Of a stretch of DNA of 64,000 nucleotides, positions 28,013 through 36,751 are shown one piece after another. Position numbers and translations under genes: made by a program. Each line of letters opens with the position of its first letter. The first letter of the stretch is position 1. Origin of the DNA: Sphingomonas sp. R-74633 (GTDB lineage: Bacteria; Pseudomonadota; Alphaproteobacteria; Sphingomonadales; Sphingomonadaceae); assembly GCF_013416555.1 (NCBI RefSeq), contig NZ_JACCFG010000002.1, positions 372,001 to 436,000 on the forward strand, written 5' to 3'. The notes beneath the pieces are model-generated. The model had not been told where the DNA came from. It searched no databases and saw only the letters and a list, made by a program, of their open reading frames with translations.

Positions 28013-30745
28013 TCAGAGCCTGAAGCGGACTCCAAGGCGGTACACCGTCTCGAGGAACCGCACCTGGTACGGATAGACGTCACCCTGCGTGTCGAAGGCG
28101 CGGCTGTTGGTGGCCGCCGAGCCCAGGACATTGGCGACGCTGAAGTTCACGCTGATATTCTCGACCGGATTGAGCGTGGCCGAGAGATCGAGCGTGCCGC
28201 GGCCCTTCTCGACCACCGGCAGCGTCGGCCCCAGGATGTTGGTCGTGGGATCGATGACCTGATTATAGGTCTGGAAGCTCGACCGATAGTTGTACGCCGC
28301 ACGCAGCGAGATCGAGCGGTTCTCGTAGAATATCGAGCCGTTGATCAGATGTGAGGAAACACCCGAGATCGGCTGCAGCCCCGGCAGGGTCGCGGCAAGC
28401 GTCTGCGGAAGCTCCGACTTGTGATCGAGATAGGTGTAGTTCGCCAGGACGCCGAAATCATGCATCCAGTTCGGCAGCCAGGGCGCGCGCAGGAAAGTGC
28501 GGAAACCCGCCTCGAACCCGCCGATACGGCCCTTGCCGCCATTTTCCGGCCGCGTGATCTTCAGGCGATTATAGACCGGGTCGATGATCGTCGTGGTGGT
28601 CGTGTTGATGAACCCGGTCAGGTCCCGATAGAAGGCGCCGACCGTGATAGAGCCGTCCTTCGTGAAGTAATATTCGAGCGACGCGTCATAGTTGGTCGAC
28701 TTGGTCGGCTTCAGGTCCGGGTTGCCGCCGGAGGCCACGCGCAGGCAGTCGGGATCGCTCGGATTGGTGGCGCAGATGTCGGAAGGCAGGCCCACCGTAA
28801 TCGACGGGCTCAGGCTGGCGAATGCCGGGCGCGTGCGCGTCTGGGTGAAGGCGAGCCGCATCTGGATCTCGCGTGTCAGCTTCGCCCGCAGGCTGACGTT
28901 CGGCAAATAGTCGGTATAGCTGTTCTTGCGCGACACCGGCACGTCGACGCTGGTGCCGGTGACCGTCCCGGGGACGGTCGTGAAGCCGTTGATCTCATCG
29001 TCGGTGCGGACCGCGCGAATGCCGATCAGGCCATCCACCGGCACGCCGAGATCGAGCGCATAGCGCGCCTGGAGATAGGCCGAATAGCCCTTCTCATTGC
29101 CCTGGAAGGTCGGCGCCAGGAACGCCGGCCGCCCCTTGGCCACGCCGACCAGCGTGCGCAGATAATCGGCATTCGACCGGATGGTCTCGGGGGTCGGCGA
29201 GACCCAGGACAGGATCGAGTCCACATCGTCGCCCTTGCGGCCGGCGAAGTTGCTGGTGAAGTCGAGCGGCAGCACCGAGAAGAACTGACCTGCCGGCGCC
29301 GTTCCGTTGCGCGAATAGGTCTGCAGCTTCGCATCATGGGTGGTGAAGCGGATGCCCCCCTGGATCTTGGTCAGCCCCAGGCGCTCGACCGGATATTCGA
29401 AGTCGAGCCGCGCCTGGATGTCCTTTCCGTTCGCGCGCCGGCCGGATTCGTTGAACGCCGTCATCCGGTAGTTGGCGCGGTCATACAGGTCGTAGTTCGA
29501 TAGGGTGACGGTGCCGCCGCCGACACCGTCGGGAGAGTCGAAATTATAGTTGCGGGTCGGCTGGACCCTGGTCAGCGTGAAGACCAGCGCCTGGTTGAAC
29601 TGGCTGTAGGTCGAATCCGTGTACGCCGCATCGCCGGTGACGCGCAGCTTGCCCGGCCTCCAGACGAAGCCGGCGCCGGCCTGATAGGTGTCGGTCTTGC
29701 CGATGATCGCGTTCTGCGTGCCCGTCGGGAAGGTCCCCAGCGTCGCCGTGAAGCTGCGCACCATGTTGGTGCCCGGGAAATAGGTGATGTTGGAGAGCGT
29801 CGCACCCGCGCCGTTGTTGACGGTGAGGTTGCGCCCCGCGTCATCGCTGCGGAAGCCCTGGTACAGGCCATCGGCATAGATTTCGAGGTTGCTGCTCGGC
29901 CGCCACTGGAAGGCGGTATGCGCGGACGGGCGATAGCGGTCGCCGGGCGAATAAGTGATGTTGATGTTGTTCGGGTAACGGATCGCCCCGGTCGTGCCGG
30001 CAACGCCCGTACGGGTCAGGATCGACTGGCTCACCACCCGGGCGGAATCGAGGAAGTTCACATCGGCATAGGAACCCTCGATCAGGAAGCCCATCTCGCC
30101 AATGCCGGTGTGCCAGCGCGTGCTGAGCAACAGGTTCGCATCAAGGCCGATCTTCTGCGACTGGCTCCAGTGCACGCCTGATACGCCGCCCGCAATCCGG
30201 CTGCCCTTGAAGTCGAGCGGCATGCGCGAACGGACATCGATCAGGCCAGCGATCCCCGGCTCGACCAGATTGGCGCTCGCCGACTTGTAGACATCGATCC
30301 GCGCGATGCTTGCGGACGGGAAATCCTGGAGCGCCACGGAGCGCCCCTCGGCCGTGAAAATCTCGCGGCCGTTATACGTGGTGGTCAGATCGGGCAGGCC
30401 GCGTACACGAACACCCGATGCCTCGCCGCCCCCGCGATCGACCTGCACGCCGGTGATGCGCGCGAGCGATTCGGCGCCGGTGACGTCGGGCAGCTTGCCG
30501 ATGTCCTCGGCGACGACCGAGTCGACGATCTGATCGGAATCCTGCTTGATCGCCTGCGACGTCGCCATGCTGCGACGGATCGCGGTGACCACGATTTCCC
30601 CTTCCCCAGCTGGCGCGGGCACCGTCTGTGCGCCGTCCTGGCCAGCCTGGACCTCCGTGGGAGCCGCCTGCGCCATCGCGGCAGCCGGCATGGCCAGCCC
30701 GAGCGCCGACACCCCGACAAACAGATACTTTCCGCGTGTAATCAC
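28013..30745 (-). CDS. TonB-dependent outer-membrane receptor (malonate-locus)
   Basis: 910 residues from a GTG at 30745; GGGGGAGGAA sits a few bases upstream of it and would lie inside the gene if the ATG at 30760 were used. Signal peptide ends near AMAQA. Plug: EGEIVVTAIRRSMATSQAIKQDSDQIVDSV, EDIGKLPDVTGAESLARITGVQV, DVYKSASANLVEPGIAGLIDVRS; C-terminal strand RLGVRFRL. TonB-Xanth-Caul class. It is followed by the FadR-like regulator and preceded, 200 bases away, by madM. A TATTGTATACATA element 47 bases upstream of the start resembles the MatR operator, linking it to malonate genes. The cargo could be a malonyl ester or a malonate-metal complex (inference). Confidence 0.9.
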   Translation of the reverse strand: MITRGKYLFVGVSALGLAMPAAAMAQAAPTEVQAGQDGAQTVPAPAGEGEIVVTAIRRSMATSQAIKQDSDQIVDSVVAEDIGKLPDVTGAESLARITGVQVDRGGGEASGVRVRGLPDLTTTYNGREIFTAEGRSVALQDFPSASIARIDVYKSASANLVEPGIAGLIDVRSRMPLDFKGSRIAGGVSGVHWSQSQKIGLDANLLLSTRWHTGIGEMGFLIEGSYADVNFLDSARVVSQSILTRTGVAGTTGAIRYPNNINITYSPGDRYRPSAHTAFQWRPSSNLEIYADGLYQGFRSDDAGRNLTVNNGAGATLSNITYFPGTNMVRSFTATLGTFPTGTQNAIIGKTDTYQAGAGFVWRPGKLRVTGDAAYTDSTYSQFNQALVFTLTRVQPTRNYNFDSPDGVGGGTVTLSNYDLYDRANYRMTAFNESGRRANGKDIQARLDFEYPVERLGLTKIQGGIRFTTHDAKLQTYSRNGTAPAGQFFSVLPLDFTSNFAGRKGDDVDSILSWVSPTPETIRSNADYLRTLVGVAKGRPAFLAPTFQGNEKGYSAYLQARYALDLGVPVDGLIGIRAVRTDDEINGFTTVPGTVTGTSVDVPVSRKNSYTDYLPNVSLRAKLTREIQMRLAFTQTRTRPAFASLSPSITVGLPSDICATNPSDPDCLRVASGGNPDLKPTKSTNYDASLEYYFTKDGSITVGAFYRDLTGFINTTTTTIIDPVYNRLKITRPENGGKGRIGGFEAGFRTFLRAPWLPNWMHDFGVLANYTYLDHKSELPQTLAATLPGLQPISGVSSHLINGSIFYENRSISLRAAYNYRSSFQTYNQVIDPTTNILGPTLPVVEKGRGTLDLSATLNPVENISVNFSVANVLGSAATNSRAFDTQGDVYPYQVRFLETVYRLGVRFRL

Positions 30746-30791
30746 GATTTCCTCCCCCATGCGTTTTGCAGGTTATCAATCGCAATTATCA

Positions 30792-30804
30792 TATTGTATA
30801 CATA
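30792..30804. promoter_or_regulatory. MatR-like operator candidate upstream of the receptor
   Basis: TATTGTATACATA, containing the palindrome TGTATACA (30795-30802). It differs at 2 of 13 positions from TCTTGTATACACA, which I recall as the Rhizobium MatR site. The site is in the AT-rich promoter region, 47 bases before the receptor start. Confidence 0.5.
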
Positions 30805-30957
30805 AATCAACAGTTACGGATTATCTGTGCACAATCGCAGCATCGCGAAACGCGCGAGAGTCCAGGCACCACCGATGGGGTCGGGGAAATGAAAGGGTTG
30901 CAGGCGCCCGCCCAGGTTCGGGCGAGGCGCAGCCAGTGAGGCGCCAGGCCGTCGCTG

Positions 30958-31719
30958 CTAGGTGACCGCGCTCACAACCAGGAAGAACAGCGAAGGGCAG
31001 AACAGGCAGCCGATTCCGGTATGGAAGGTCGCCGTCAGCGCGCCATAGGGAACCAGGCGCTCGTCGGTGGCCGCCAACCCGCCGGCAACCCCGCTCACCG
31101 TCCCCATCAACCCGCCAAACGCCATGGCGCTGCGCGGGTTGTCGAGACCGATGAAGCGGGCGACCATCGGTGTCGCGACCATCACGAGGACCGCCTTCAA
31201 CACCCCGATCGCGATCGAGAGCGCGATCACCGGCGAGGATGCGCCAAGCGCGGCGCCGGTGACCGGACCCACGATATAGGTGACCGCCCCTGCCCCCAGC
31301 GTCGTCAGCGAGACGGCGTCGCGATAGCCGAAGCTCCACGCGATGGTGACGCCCATGACGAACGGCACGATGGTGCCCAGCGCCAGCGCCACTACGCCGA
31401 GCAACCCCGCCTTGCGCGCCTCGACGACATCGACCTCGAACGCAGTGGCGACGATGGCGAAATCGCGCAGCATCGCTCCGCCCATCAACCCAAGTCCGGC
31501 AAAGGCCGGAATGTCGGCCAGCCCCTTCTTGCCGCCGGTCAGCAGGCCACCCCACCAGGCGAGCGCCAGCGCCGCAACAATGGCTATCGCGCTCGCATGG
31601 ATCCGCCCCCGGGTCAGCCGGCGCGAAACCAGCGCGCTCAGCCACATCAGGGCTCCCACCAGCGCGAAGGAGAGAACCAGCGCCTGCTCTTCCGCGATCT
31701 TCTCGACGACGGCGATCAT
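30958..31719 (-). CDS. madM: malonate transporter, MadM subunit
   Basis: 253 residues, about eight hydrophobic segments. It matches MadM, the larger subunit of the two-component sodium-dependent malonate importer first described in Malonomonas: IPAFAGLGLMGGAMLRDFAIVATAFEVD, LGTIVPFVMGVTIAWSFGYRDAVSLTTLGAGAVTYIVGPVTGAALGASS, and the C-terminal TGIGCLFCPSLFFLV. Start codon overlaps the madL stop by 4 bases, as expected for subunits made in equal amounts. Inner-membrane location. Together with MadL it would bring malonate to the cytoplasm for MatB. Order on this strand: regulator, madL, madM. Confidence 0.92.
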   Translation of the reverse strand: MIAVVEKIAEEQALVLSFALVGALMWLSALVSRRLTRGRIHASAIAIVAALALAWWGGLLTGGKKGLADIPAFAGLGLMGGAMLRDFAIVATAFEVDVVEARKAGLLGVVALALGTIVPFVMGVTIAWSFGYRDAVSLTTLGAGAVTYIVGPVTGAALGASSPVIALSIAIGVLKAVLVMVATPMVARFIGLDNPRSAMAFGGLMGTVSGVAGGLAATDERLVPYGALTATFHTGIGCLFCPSLFFLVVSAVT

Positions 31720-32078
31720 CGCGTACCGCCCGAAGCGCGGCCCAGCAGGCCGACCAGCGCGAAACAGGTCGCGACCACGGCGACGCCAGTGAGCAGCACC
31801 ATCGGGCCACCTTCAACCGCCGCCAGCACATTCTGCTGCGATGCCATCGCCACGACGATCGGGATGTACATCAATGCCCAGAATTCGACGCCGAGGCGCA
31901 TGCCGGGCGCCAGCTTGCCGCGCCGTTGCAGCCAGATTTTCGCGAGGATGAGCAGCAGCATCGCGATGCCGACGCCCCCGACATTCGCCTTGACGTGCAG
32001 CAGCCGGCCGAGCGCCTCACCCAGCGCCACGCCCAGCAGCGTGCACAGCGCCAGGAGCGCCGTTCCATAGATCGCCAT
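31716..32078 (-). CDS. madL: malonate transporter, MadL subunit
   Basis: 120 residues with four predicted membrane segments, matching the small subunit MadL: MAIYGTALLALCTLLGVALGEALGRLL, VKANVGGVGIAMLLLILAKIWL, and MRLGVEFWALMYIPIVVAMASQQNV. It acts only with MadM. It starts 19 bases after the stop of the GntR regulator, and the ATG is preceded by GGGGGGA, so regulator-madL-madM form one transcription unit driven from the regulator/matB gap. Confidence 0.92.
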   Translation of the reverse strand: MAIYGTALLALCTLLGVALGEALGRLLHVKANVGGVGIAMLLLILAKIWLQRRGKLAPGMRLGVEFWALMYIPIVVAMASQQNVLAAVEGGPMVLLTGVAVVATCFALVGLLGRASGGTR

Positions 32079-32097
32079 ACATCCCCCCTAGATTTTA

Positions 32098-32778
32098 TCA
32101 GTTTTCCGGCGTCGGCTCGCGCTTCGCTGTGAAGCGGTCCAGCGCGGCGGAAGCGTTGAACATGTGCGCGCGCATGCAGCGCGCCGCCTCCTCGCCGTCC
32201 CCGCGCATGATCGCCTCCAGCACCTTCTCATGCTCGCCGCGCGATCGGACCGGACGGCCGCTCTCGCGCAACTGCGTCCGGCGAAACGCCGCCATGCGGT
32301 CGCGCAGCGCGATCGCCTGCTCCGCCAGGAAGCTGTTGTGCGTGCCCTCGTAGATCGTCCGGTGAAACTCCCAGTTCAGCCGGTCATAGGCATCGATATC
32401 GTTGCTCGCGACCATCGCCTCGGACTGGTCGTGCAGCAGCGCCAGCCGGCTGCGCTCGAGCGGCGTCATCCGCCATGCCGCGAGCCGAACGCACATCGCC
32501 TCGATCTCGGCGGTCATCTCGAACATTTCCACGATGCGCTCGGCGGTGAAGCCGGCGACGATCGCGCCACGCCGCGGGCGGATTTCGACCAGGCTGGCAG
32601 CGGCGAGCTGGCGCAGCGCCTCGCGCACCGGAGTCCGCGAGGCGCCGAACCTGTCACCGATCTGCTGCTCGTCCAGCGCCTGGCCCGCAACCAGCGTGCC
32701 GGCCGTGATTTCGTCGGCGAGCGCGATGCGGATACGCTCCGACAAAAGCGGGTTCGGGTTCGCGTCATCGCTCGACAT
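32098..32778 (-). CDS. GntR-family regulator of malonate genes (MatR-like)
   Basis: 226 residues from the ATG at 32778, which has AGGA seven bases upstream; an ATG five codons earlier has none. Winged HTH (about 15-75): LSERIRIALADEITAGTLVAGQALDEQQIGDRFGASRTPVREALRQLAAASLVEIRPRRGAIV. The FCD ligand domain (about 80-215) has EMFEMTAEIEAMCVRLAA, LNWEFHRTIYEGTHN and EHEKVLEAIMRGDGEEAARCMRAHM with the expected metal-binding Asp/His positions. It is divergent from matB and leads madLM. In Rhizobium, MatR of this family responds to malonate. Two candidate operators lie immediately upstream, one close enough to its own start to give autorepression. Confidence 0.88.
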   Translation of the reverse strand: MSSDDANPNPLLSERIRIALADEITAGTLVAGQALDEQQIGDRFGASRTPVREALRQLAAASLVEIRPRRGAIVAGFTAERIVEMFEMTAEIEAMCVRLAAWRMTPLERSRLALLHDQSEAMVASNDIDAYDRLNWEFHRTIYEGTHNSFLAEQAIALRDRMAAFRRTQLRESGRPVRSRGEHEKVLEAIMRGDGEEAARCMRAHMFNASAALDRFTAKREPTPEN

Positions 32779-32785
32779 CGTGAAA

Positions 32786-32829
32786 TCCTGCATACGGAAA
32801 ATGACTAGAGAAACGATCTTGCATACACT
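32786..32829. promoter_or_regulatory. paired MatR-like operator candidates between regulator and matB
   Basis: TCTTGCATACACT at 32817-32829 matches 11 of 13 positions of the MatR motif TCTTGTATACACA (recalled from Rhizobium). A weaker copy, TCCTGCATACGGA, is at 32786-32798 (9 of 13). The copies are 31 bases apart, three helical turns, in the 120-base divergent gap. Confidence 0.55.
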
Positions 32830-32898
32830 AGGGGATGTGACAACTGCACTTCTTCGCCGAACCCTGACCGCCGGGGGTGCCAAAGCTCTGGGGAAATT

Positions 32899-34425
32899 AT
32901 GACTTCTGCCGTCTTCTCGATCTTTCAGGACCGCGCAAATCGGTCGCCCGAAGCGCCGTTCCTCCAGCTCGAGGACGGAACCGTCATCACCTACCGTGCC
33001 GCATTCGATCGCACGGCTCGCATCGCCAACCTGTTCCTCGCCCACAATGTGAAGCCGGGCGACCGGATCGCCATCCAGGCCGAGAAGAGCGCCGAAGCGC
33101 TGCTCACCTATCTCGCGTCGCTTCGCATCGGCGCGGTCTATCTGCCGCTGAACACGGCATATACGCCGTCCGAGATCCGCTACTTCCTCGGCGACGCCCG
33201 CCCCGCCCTCTTCCTCCACCGGCCGGAGGACGAGACCGTCATGGCTTCGCTCTGTGCCGAGCTGCGCGTGCCGGAACGCCTTACCCTCGATGCGGACGGC
33301 CGCGGTACGCTCGCCGAAGGCGCGGATGCGCAATCGGCTGCGTCCAGGATCCATGTCGGGCAGCCCGACGACCTCGCCGCCATCCTCTACACCTCGGGCA
33401 CCACCGGCCGGTCCAAGGGCGCGATGCTCACCCATGGCAACCTCGCCTCCAACGCCGCGACGCTGGCGGACTATTGGCGCTTCACTGCGTCCGATGTGCT
33501 GCTCCACGCGCTTCCGATCTTCCATACGCACGGCCTGTTCGTCGCCACCAACACGACGATCGCTGCGGGCAGCTCGATCATGCTGCTGCCTCGCTTCGAT
33601 GCCCGCAAGATCCTGGCGGCGCTTCCGGCGGCCACCGTGATGATGGGCGTCCCGACCTTCTACACGCGCCTGTTGTCCGAGCCGGAGTTCACGCGAGAGC
33701 GGGCGGCGCACGTCCGGCTGTTCGTTTCGGGCTCGGCGCCGCTTTCCGCAGAGACGCACCGGGAATTCTCGGCGCGCACCGGCCATGCCATCCTCGAGCG
33801 CTACGGCATGACCGAGACGAACATGAACACCTCCAACCCGTATGACGGAGACCGTGTGCCTGGCAGCGTCGGGTTCCCGCTCCCCGGGGTCGAGCTCAAG
33901 ATCACCCATCCGGAGACGGGCGCCCAGCTGGCGCAAGGCGATGTCGGCATGATCGAGGTGCGCGGCCCGAACGTGTTCATGGGCTATTGGGAGCAACCGG
34001 AGAAGACCCGGGAGGACCTCCGGGCCGACGGCTTCTTCATCACCGGCGATCTCGGCGTGATCGATGCGCGCGGCTATGTGTCGATCGTGGGCCGCGCGCG
34101 CGACCTGATCATATGCGGCGGCTATAATGTCTACCCGGCGGAGGTCGAGGCGCTACTCGACGCCATTCCGGGCGTTGCCGAGAGCGCAGTCATCGGCCTT
34201 CCGCATCCGGATATGGGCGAAGGTGTTGTGGCCGTGGTGCAGGCGCGGGACCCCGCGCTGAGCGAGGACGCGATCCTGGAGGCGCTGGCCGGGCAGCTGG
34301 CCCGGTTCAAGCAGCCGCGGCGCGTCGTCTTCCTGCCCGAACTGCCGCGCAACACCATGGGGAAGATCCAGAAGAAGGAGTTGCGCGCGCAGTTCGAGCA
34401 AATCTTTGACGGCGTAAAGGCGTGA
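32899..34425 (+). CDS. matB: malonyl-CoA synthetase
   Basis: 508 residues of the acyl-adenylate-forming superfamily. ATP-binding loop YTSGTTGRSKGAMLTH (164-179), PIFHTHGLF (206-214), ERYGMTETNMNTSNPYDG (300-317), FITGDLG and the C-terminal catalytic lysine in PRNTMGKIQKKEL. The MMGVPTFYTRLL helix, with R257, is characteristic of MatB and binds the free carboxylate of malonate; the exact MTETNMNTSNPY stretch is also MatB-specific. It converts malonate, ATP and CoA into malonyl-CoA in the cytoplasm. It is divergent from the regulator-madLM unit and coupled to the following esterase. No malonyl-CoA decarboxylase (matA) gene is in the window, so the product may feed biosynthesis or a distant decarboxylase. 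Confidence 0.93.
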   Translation: MTSAVFSIFQDRANRSPEAPFLQLEDGTVITYRAAFDRTARIANLFLAHNVKPGDRIAIQAEKSAEALLTYLASLRIGAVYLPLNTAYTPSEIRYFLGDARPALFLHRPEDETVMASLCAELRVPERLTLDADGRGTLAEGADAQSAASRIHVGQPDDLAAILYTSGTTGRSKGAMLTHGNLASNAATLADYWRFTASDVLLHALPIFHTHGLFVATNTTIAAGSSIMLLPRFDARKILAALPAATVMMGVPTFYTRLLSEPEFTRERAAHVRLFVSGSAPLSAETHREFSARTGHAILERYGMTETNMNTSNPYDGDRVPGSVGFPLPGVELKITHPETGAQLAQGDVGMIEVRGPNVFMGYWEQPEKTREDLRADGFFITGDLGVIDARGYVSIVGRARDLIICGGYNVYPAEVEALLDAIPGVAESAVIGLPHPDMGEGVVAVVQARDPALSEDAILEALAGQLARFKQPRRVVFLPELPRNTMGKIQKKELRAQFEQIFDGVKA

Positions 34426-35363
34426 CACCGGTTCGGCCGTTGATCCGGCTCCTGCTCGCGCTCCTCACATTAGGTTGGACCATGCCGGCATTGGCGCATG
34501 CTCCGGGCTGTGTCGGCGCCGAACCGGGCAAGGCCAGCCTGGTGGCCATGCCCGGCACCGGGCGCTCGTTGCTGCTCTATCTTCCGCTACGCATCTCGGC
34601 GAAGCAGCCGGCGCCGTTGGTGCTGTTGCTGCACGGCAGCGGCGGGAACGGCCGGGAAATCCTCGAGCATTCGCACCTTCGCGAGACCGCTGATCGCAAT
34701 GGCTTCATCATTGCGGTACCCGATGGCGGCATCGCGCTGGCCAGGGGCTTTGTCTGGAATATTCCGGGCGTACCGTCCGTGAGCGGCCAGATGCCCACGC
34801 AAGGCGATGCCGACGATGTCGCGTTCCTCGGCAAGGCCATCGACCATCTGGTGGCGGACCGCTGCGCAGCGCCCGACCAGGTCTTCGTCACGGGCATATC
34901 CGGCGGTGGCCGCATGGCTTCCTGGCTGGCCTGCGTCGATGCCGGCCGGATCGCCGCAATCGCGCCGGTGGTTGGCTTGCGCGCAGGCAACCCGCTGGGC
35001 GACGACAGGACGCGCCCCGACCCGGCGACCTGCCGGCCGTCCCGGCCGATGCCGATCCTGGCCTTTGCCGGCGATGCGGATCGAACCAATCCGATCACCG
35101 GCGGCGGTTCTCGCTATTGGCAATATTCGATGCGGGCAGCCGAAGCGCGCTGGGCCGAACTCAACGGCTGCCGGAGCGCGGTCCCGTCCCGCCCCGTCGT
35201 CGGCGACGGGATCTATGAGGAAGGCTTTACCGGGTGCCGGCAAGGCGCCGATGTGCTGGCCCGCGTGACGATCGGCGGCACGCATGACTGGGTGGCCGAC
35301 AACGAAGTGCTCTGGGCGTTCTTCGCCGCGCACCGCAGGCACCCCGCGCCTCGCACCCACTGA
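34422..35363 (+). CDS. secreted esterase of the PHB-depolymerase/feruloyl-esterase (LpqC) family
   Basis: 313 residues starting at a GTG that overlaps the matB stop (GTGA), so it is translated with matB. Signal peptide 1-26 (LLLALLTLGWTMPALAHA). Alpha/beta-hydrolase elements: oxyanion region LVLLLHGSGGNG, nucleophile S160 in GISGGGRMAS, acid in AFAGDADRTNP, and histidine in GGTHDWV. Family enzymes split esters of polymers or hydroxycinnamates outside the cell or in the periplasm. Coupling to malonyl-CoA synthetase suggests a substrate that releases malonate, such as malonylated glycosides (inference). Four or more cysteines suggest disulfides, as in secreted family members. Confidence 0.85.
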   Translation: MTPVRPLIRLLLALLTLGWTMPALAHAPGCVGAEPGKASLVAMPGTGRSLLLYLPLRISAKQPAPLVLLLHGSGGNGREILEHSHLRETADRNGFIIAVPDGGIALARGFVWNIPGVPSVSGQMPTQGDADDVAFLGKAIDHLVADRCAAPDQVFVTGISGGGRMASWLACVDAGRIAAIAPVVGLRAGNPLGDDRTRPDPATCRPSRPMPILAFAGDADRTNPITGGGSRYWQYSMRAAEARWAELNGCRSAVPSRPVVGDGIYEEGFTGCRQGADVLARVTIGGTHDWVADNEVLWAFFAAHRRHPAPRTH

Positions 35364-35375
35364 CCCGGCCACACA

Positions 35376-35404
35376 CCCCGGACGGCACCGCCGCCCGGGG
35401 GTTT
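35376..35404. terminator. terminator between convergent esterase and GH43-like genes
   Basis: 11-base arms (35376-35386 and 35390-35400, one mismatch) with a 3-base loop, followed on the plus strand by GTTT. It lies between the esterase stop (35363) and the end of the GH43-like gene (35412). Confidence 0.7.
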
Positions 35405-35411
35405 CCCTCGA

Positions 35412-36506
35412 CTATTTCGCCGGCATCGAGGCCGCATCCCCGGGATAGGCGGCGACCAGCGCGTCATATTCCTTGCGGCTGATCTCGATCATCGAACCGT
35501 GGCGGAAGCCTTCCGGCATCGAGAAGCGGTCCCAGGCCGGCACGCGCGAATTGCCCGACACCTGATACCACGGCCCTTCCAGGCGCGGCGCCTTGGACAG
35601 CCCATAGCTCGCCCCGGCATATTGCTCATAATACATCAGCCAGTCCTCGCCGTTGGGCGCGCGGATCAGCGTCGGCGCCTCGCGGAAATTGGGGCTGATC
35701 GAGGGTCCCGGCTCCGGGAACGGGCCCAACAGCGTAGGGCCGCAGCTGATCCGCACCGTCTTGCCCGTCGTCCAGTTGTACGACGGATAGCGCTCGTCCT
35801 TGATGATCGCGCAATAGCCCTTGCCGTCGTCGTTGGGCCTGACGATCGTGTCGATCGTCGCCATGTCCCAGTCGAACAGCCGCCGCGGCGGTGCGGCGAA
35901 CGTCTTCAGATCCTTCGACGTCACATAGAGCGTGCGCTGGCTTGCCCAGTAGCGCTCGGGATCCTCAGGCACGCCCGGCACGGTCGCCGTGTGCCAGGTC
36001 AGCAGGAAATTGCCCGACGGGGCATCGAAATAAAGCTTGGGCGCGCCGATGCGCTGGAGCGGGTGCGGCAGCCCCGGAATATCGGCGAGCTTGGGCTCAT
36101 AGGTACCGAAGGGGGTCCAGTGGATCAGGTCGGTCGAGCTCCAGAAGCGAATCGAGCGATCGTTGTCGCTCTTGTTGCCGACCAGATAGTAACGCCCGTC
36201 CGGCCCCTTCGCGATCGAAGCATGGCCATGATAGTCCTGCGATACCGGCTGTCCCGCGTTGAGCGCCCGCCAGTGCAGCCCATCGACGCTGACCGCATAA
36301 TAGAGCACGCCGTAATGCTCGCTTGTCATATGGGCGAAGAGATAGGCCTTGTCCGGATCGACATAGGGCGTCTCCGGCGCGCCCGGCGGAACTGCGACAG
36401 GCGCCTGCTTCTGCGCCAGCGCCTCGGACGATGAAAGCGCCCCGGCAAGCAACAGGCTCAACAATGTTAGTCGGCGCGCGTCCGCGTTTCTCAACTTTCC
36501 CGGCAT
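35412..36506 (-). CDS. secreted GH43-superfamily (five-bladed propeller) glycosidase
   Basis: 364 residues, with AGGAGGG before the ATG. Signal peptide about 1-31 (LTLLSLLLAGALSSSEALAQ). The fold of GH43/GH32-type propellers shows in repeated strands: YAVSVDGLHWRAL, GHASIAKGPDGRYYLVGN, RFWSSTDLIHWTPFG, FDWDMATIDTIVRPNDDGKGYCAII, FREAPTLIRAPNGEDWLMYYE. Candidate catalytic carboxylates lie in the DMATIDT and REAPT segments, but I cannot assign them surely. No accessory binding module. Likely cleaves arabinose- or xylose-type side chains in the periplasm or outside. It stands alone, convergent with the esterase; the closest receptor is at 28013. Confidence 0.78.
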   Translation of the reverse strand: MPGKLRNADARRLTLLSLLLAGALSSSEALAQKQAPVAVPPGAPETPYVDPDKAYLFAHMTSEHYGVLYYAVSVDGLHWRALNAGQPVSQDYHGHASIAKGPDGRYYLVGNKSDNDRSIRFWSSTDLIHWTPFGTYEPKLADIPGLPHPLQRIGAPKLYFDAPSGNFLLTWHTATVPGVPEDPERYWASQRTLYVTSKDLKTFAAPPRRLFDWDMATIDTIVRPNDDGKGYCAIIKDERYPSYNWTTGKTVRISCGPTLLGPFPEPGPSISPNFREAPTLIRAPNGEDWLMYYEQYAGASYGLSKAPRLEGPWYQVSGNSRVPAWDRFSMPEGFRHGSMIEISRKEYDALVAAYPGDAASMPAK

Positions 36507-36751
36507 CTCTATCCCTCCTATTTTCCGGCTGGTGCAGGTTTTAGCCCAGTAATAATAAGATAAATAGGAATAGTAGTCGAGCTGCTTCGGGATCGCCCTA
36601 GCCCTCTTTAGGAGGGCGAAAATGAATCTGATCGAAGGGCATCAGGGACGTTCGAGACGCGAGGCTCGTGACAGTCGAAAGCTCGGCGCGCCCAATCGAC
36701 TGGCTCCGTGAAACGTTCGCCCCTCGCAGGCCCGCAGGAGAATAGGCCGGC

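Noticed and set aside
32779..33996. N-terminal extension of the MatR-like regulator frame by about 400 codons
   Set aside because: The extension runs antisense through matB and has no protein-like content; AGGA before the ATG at 32778 marks the real start.
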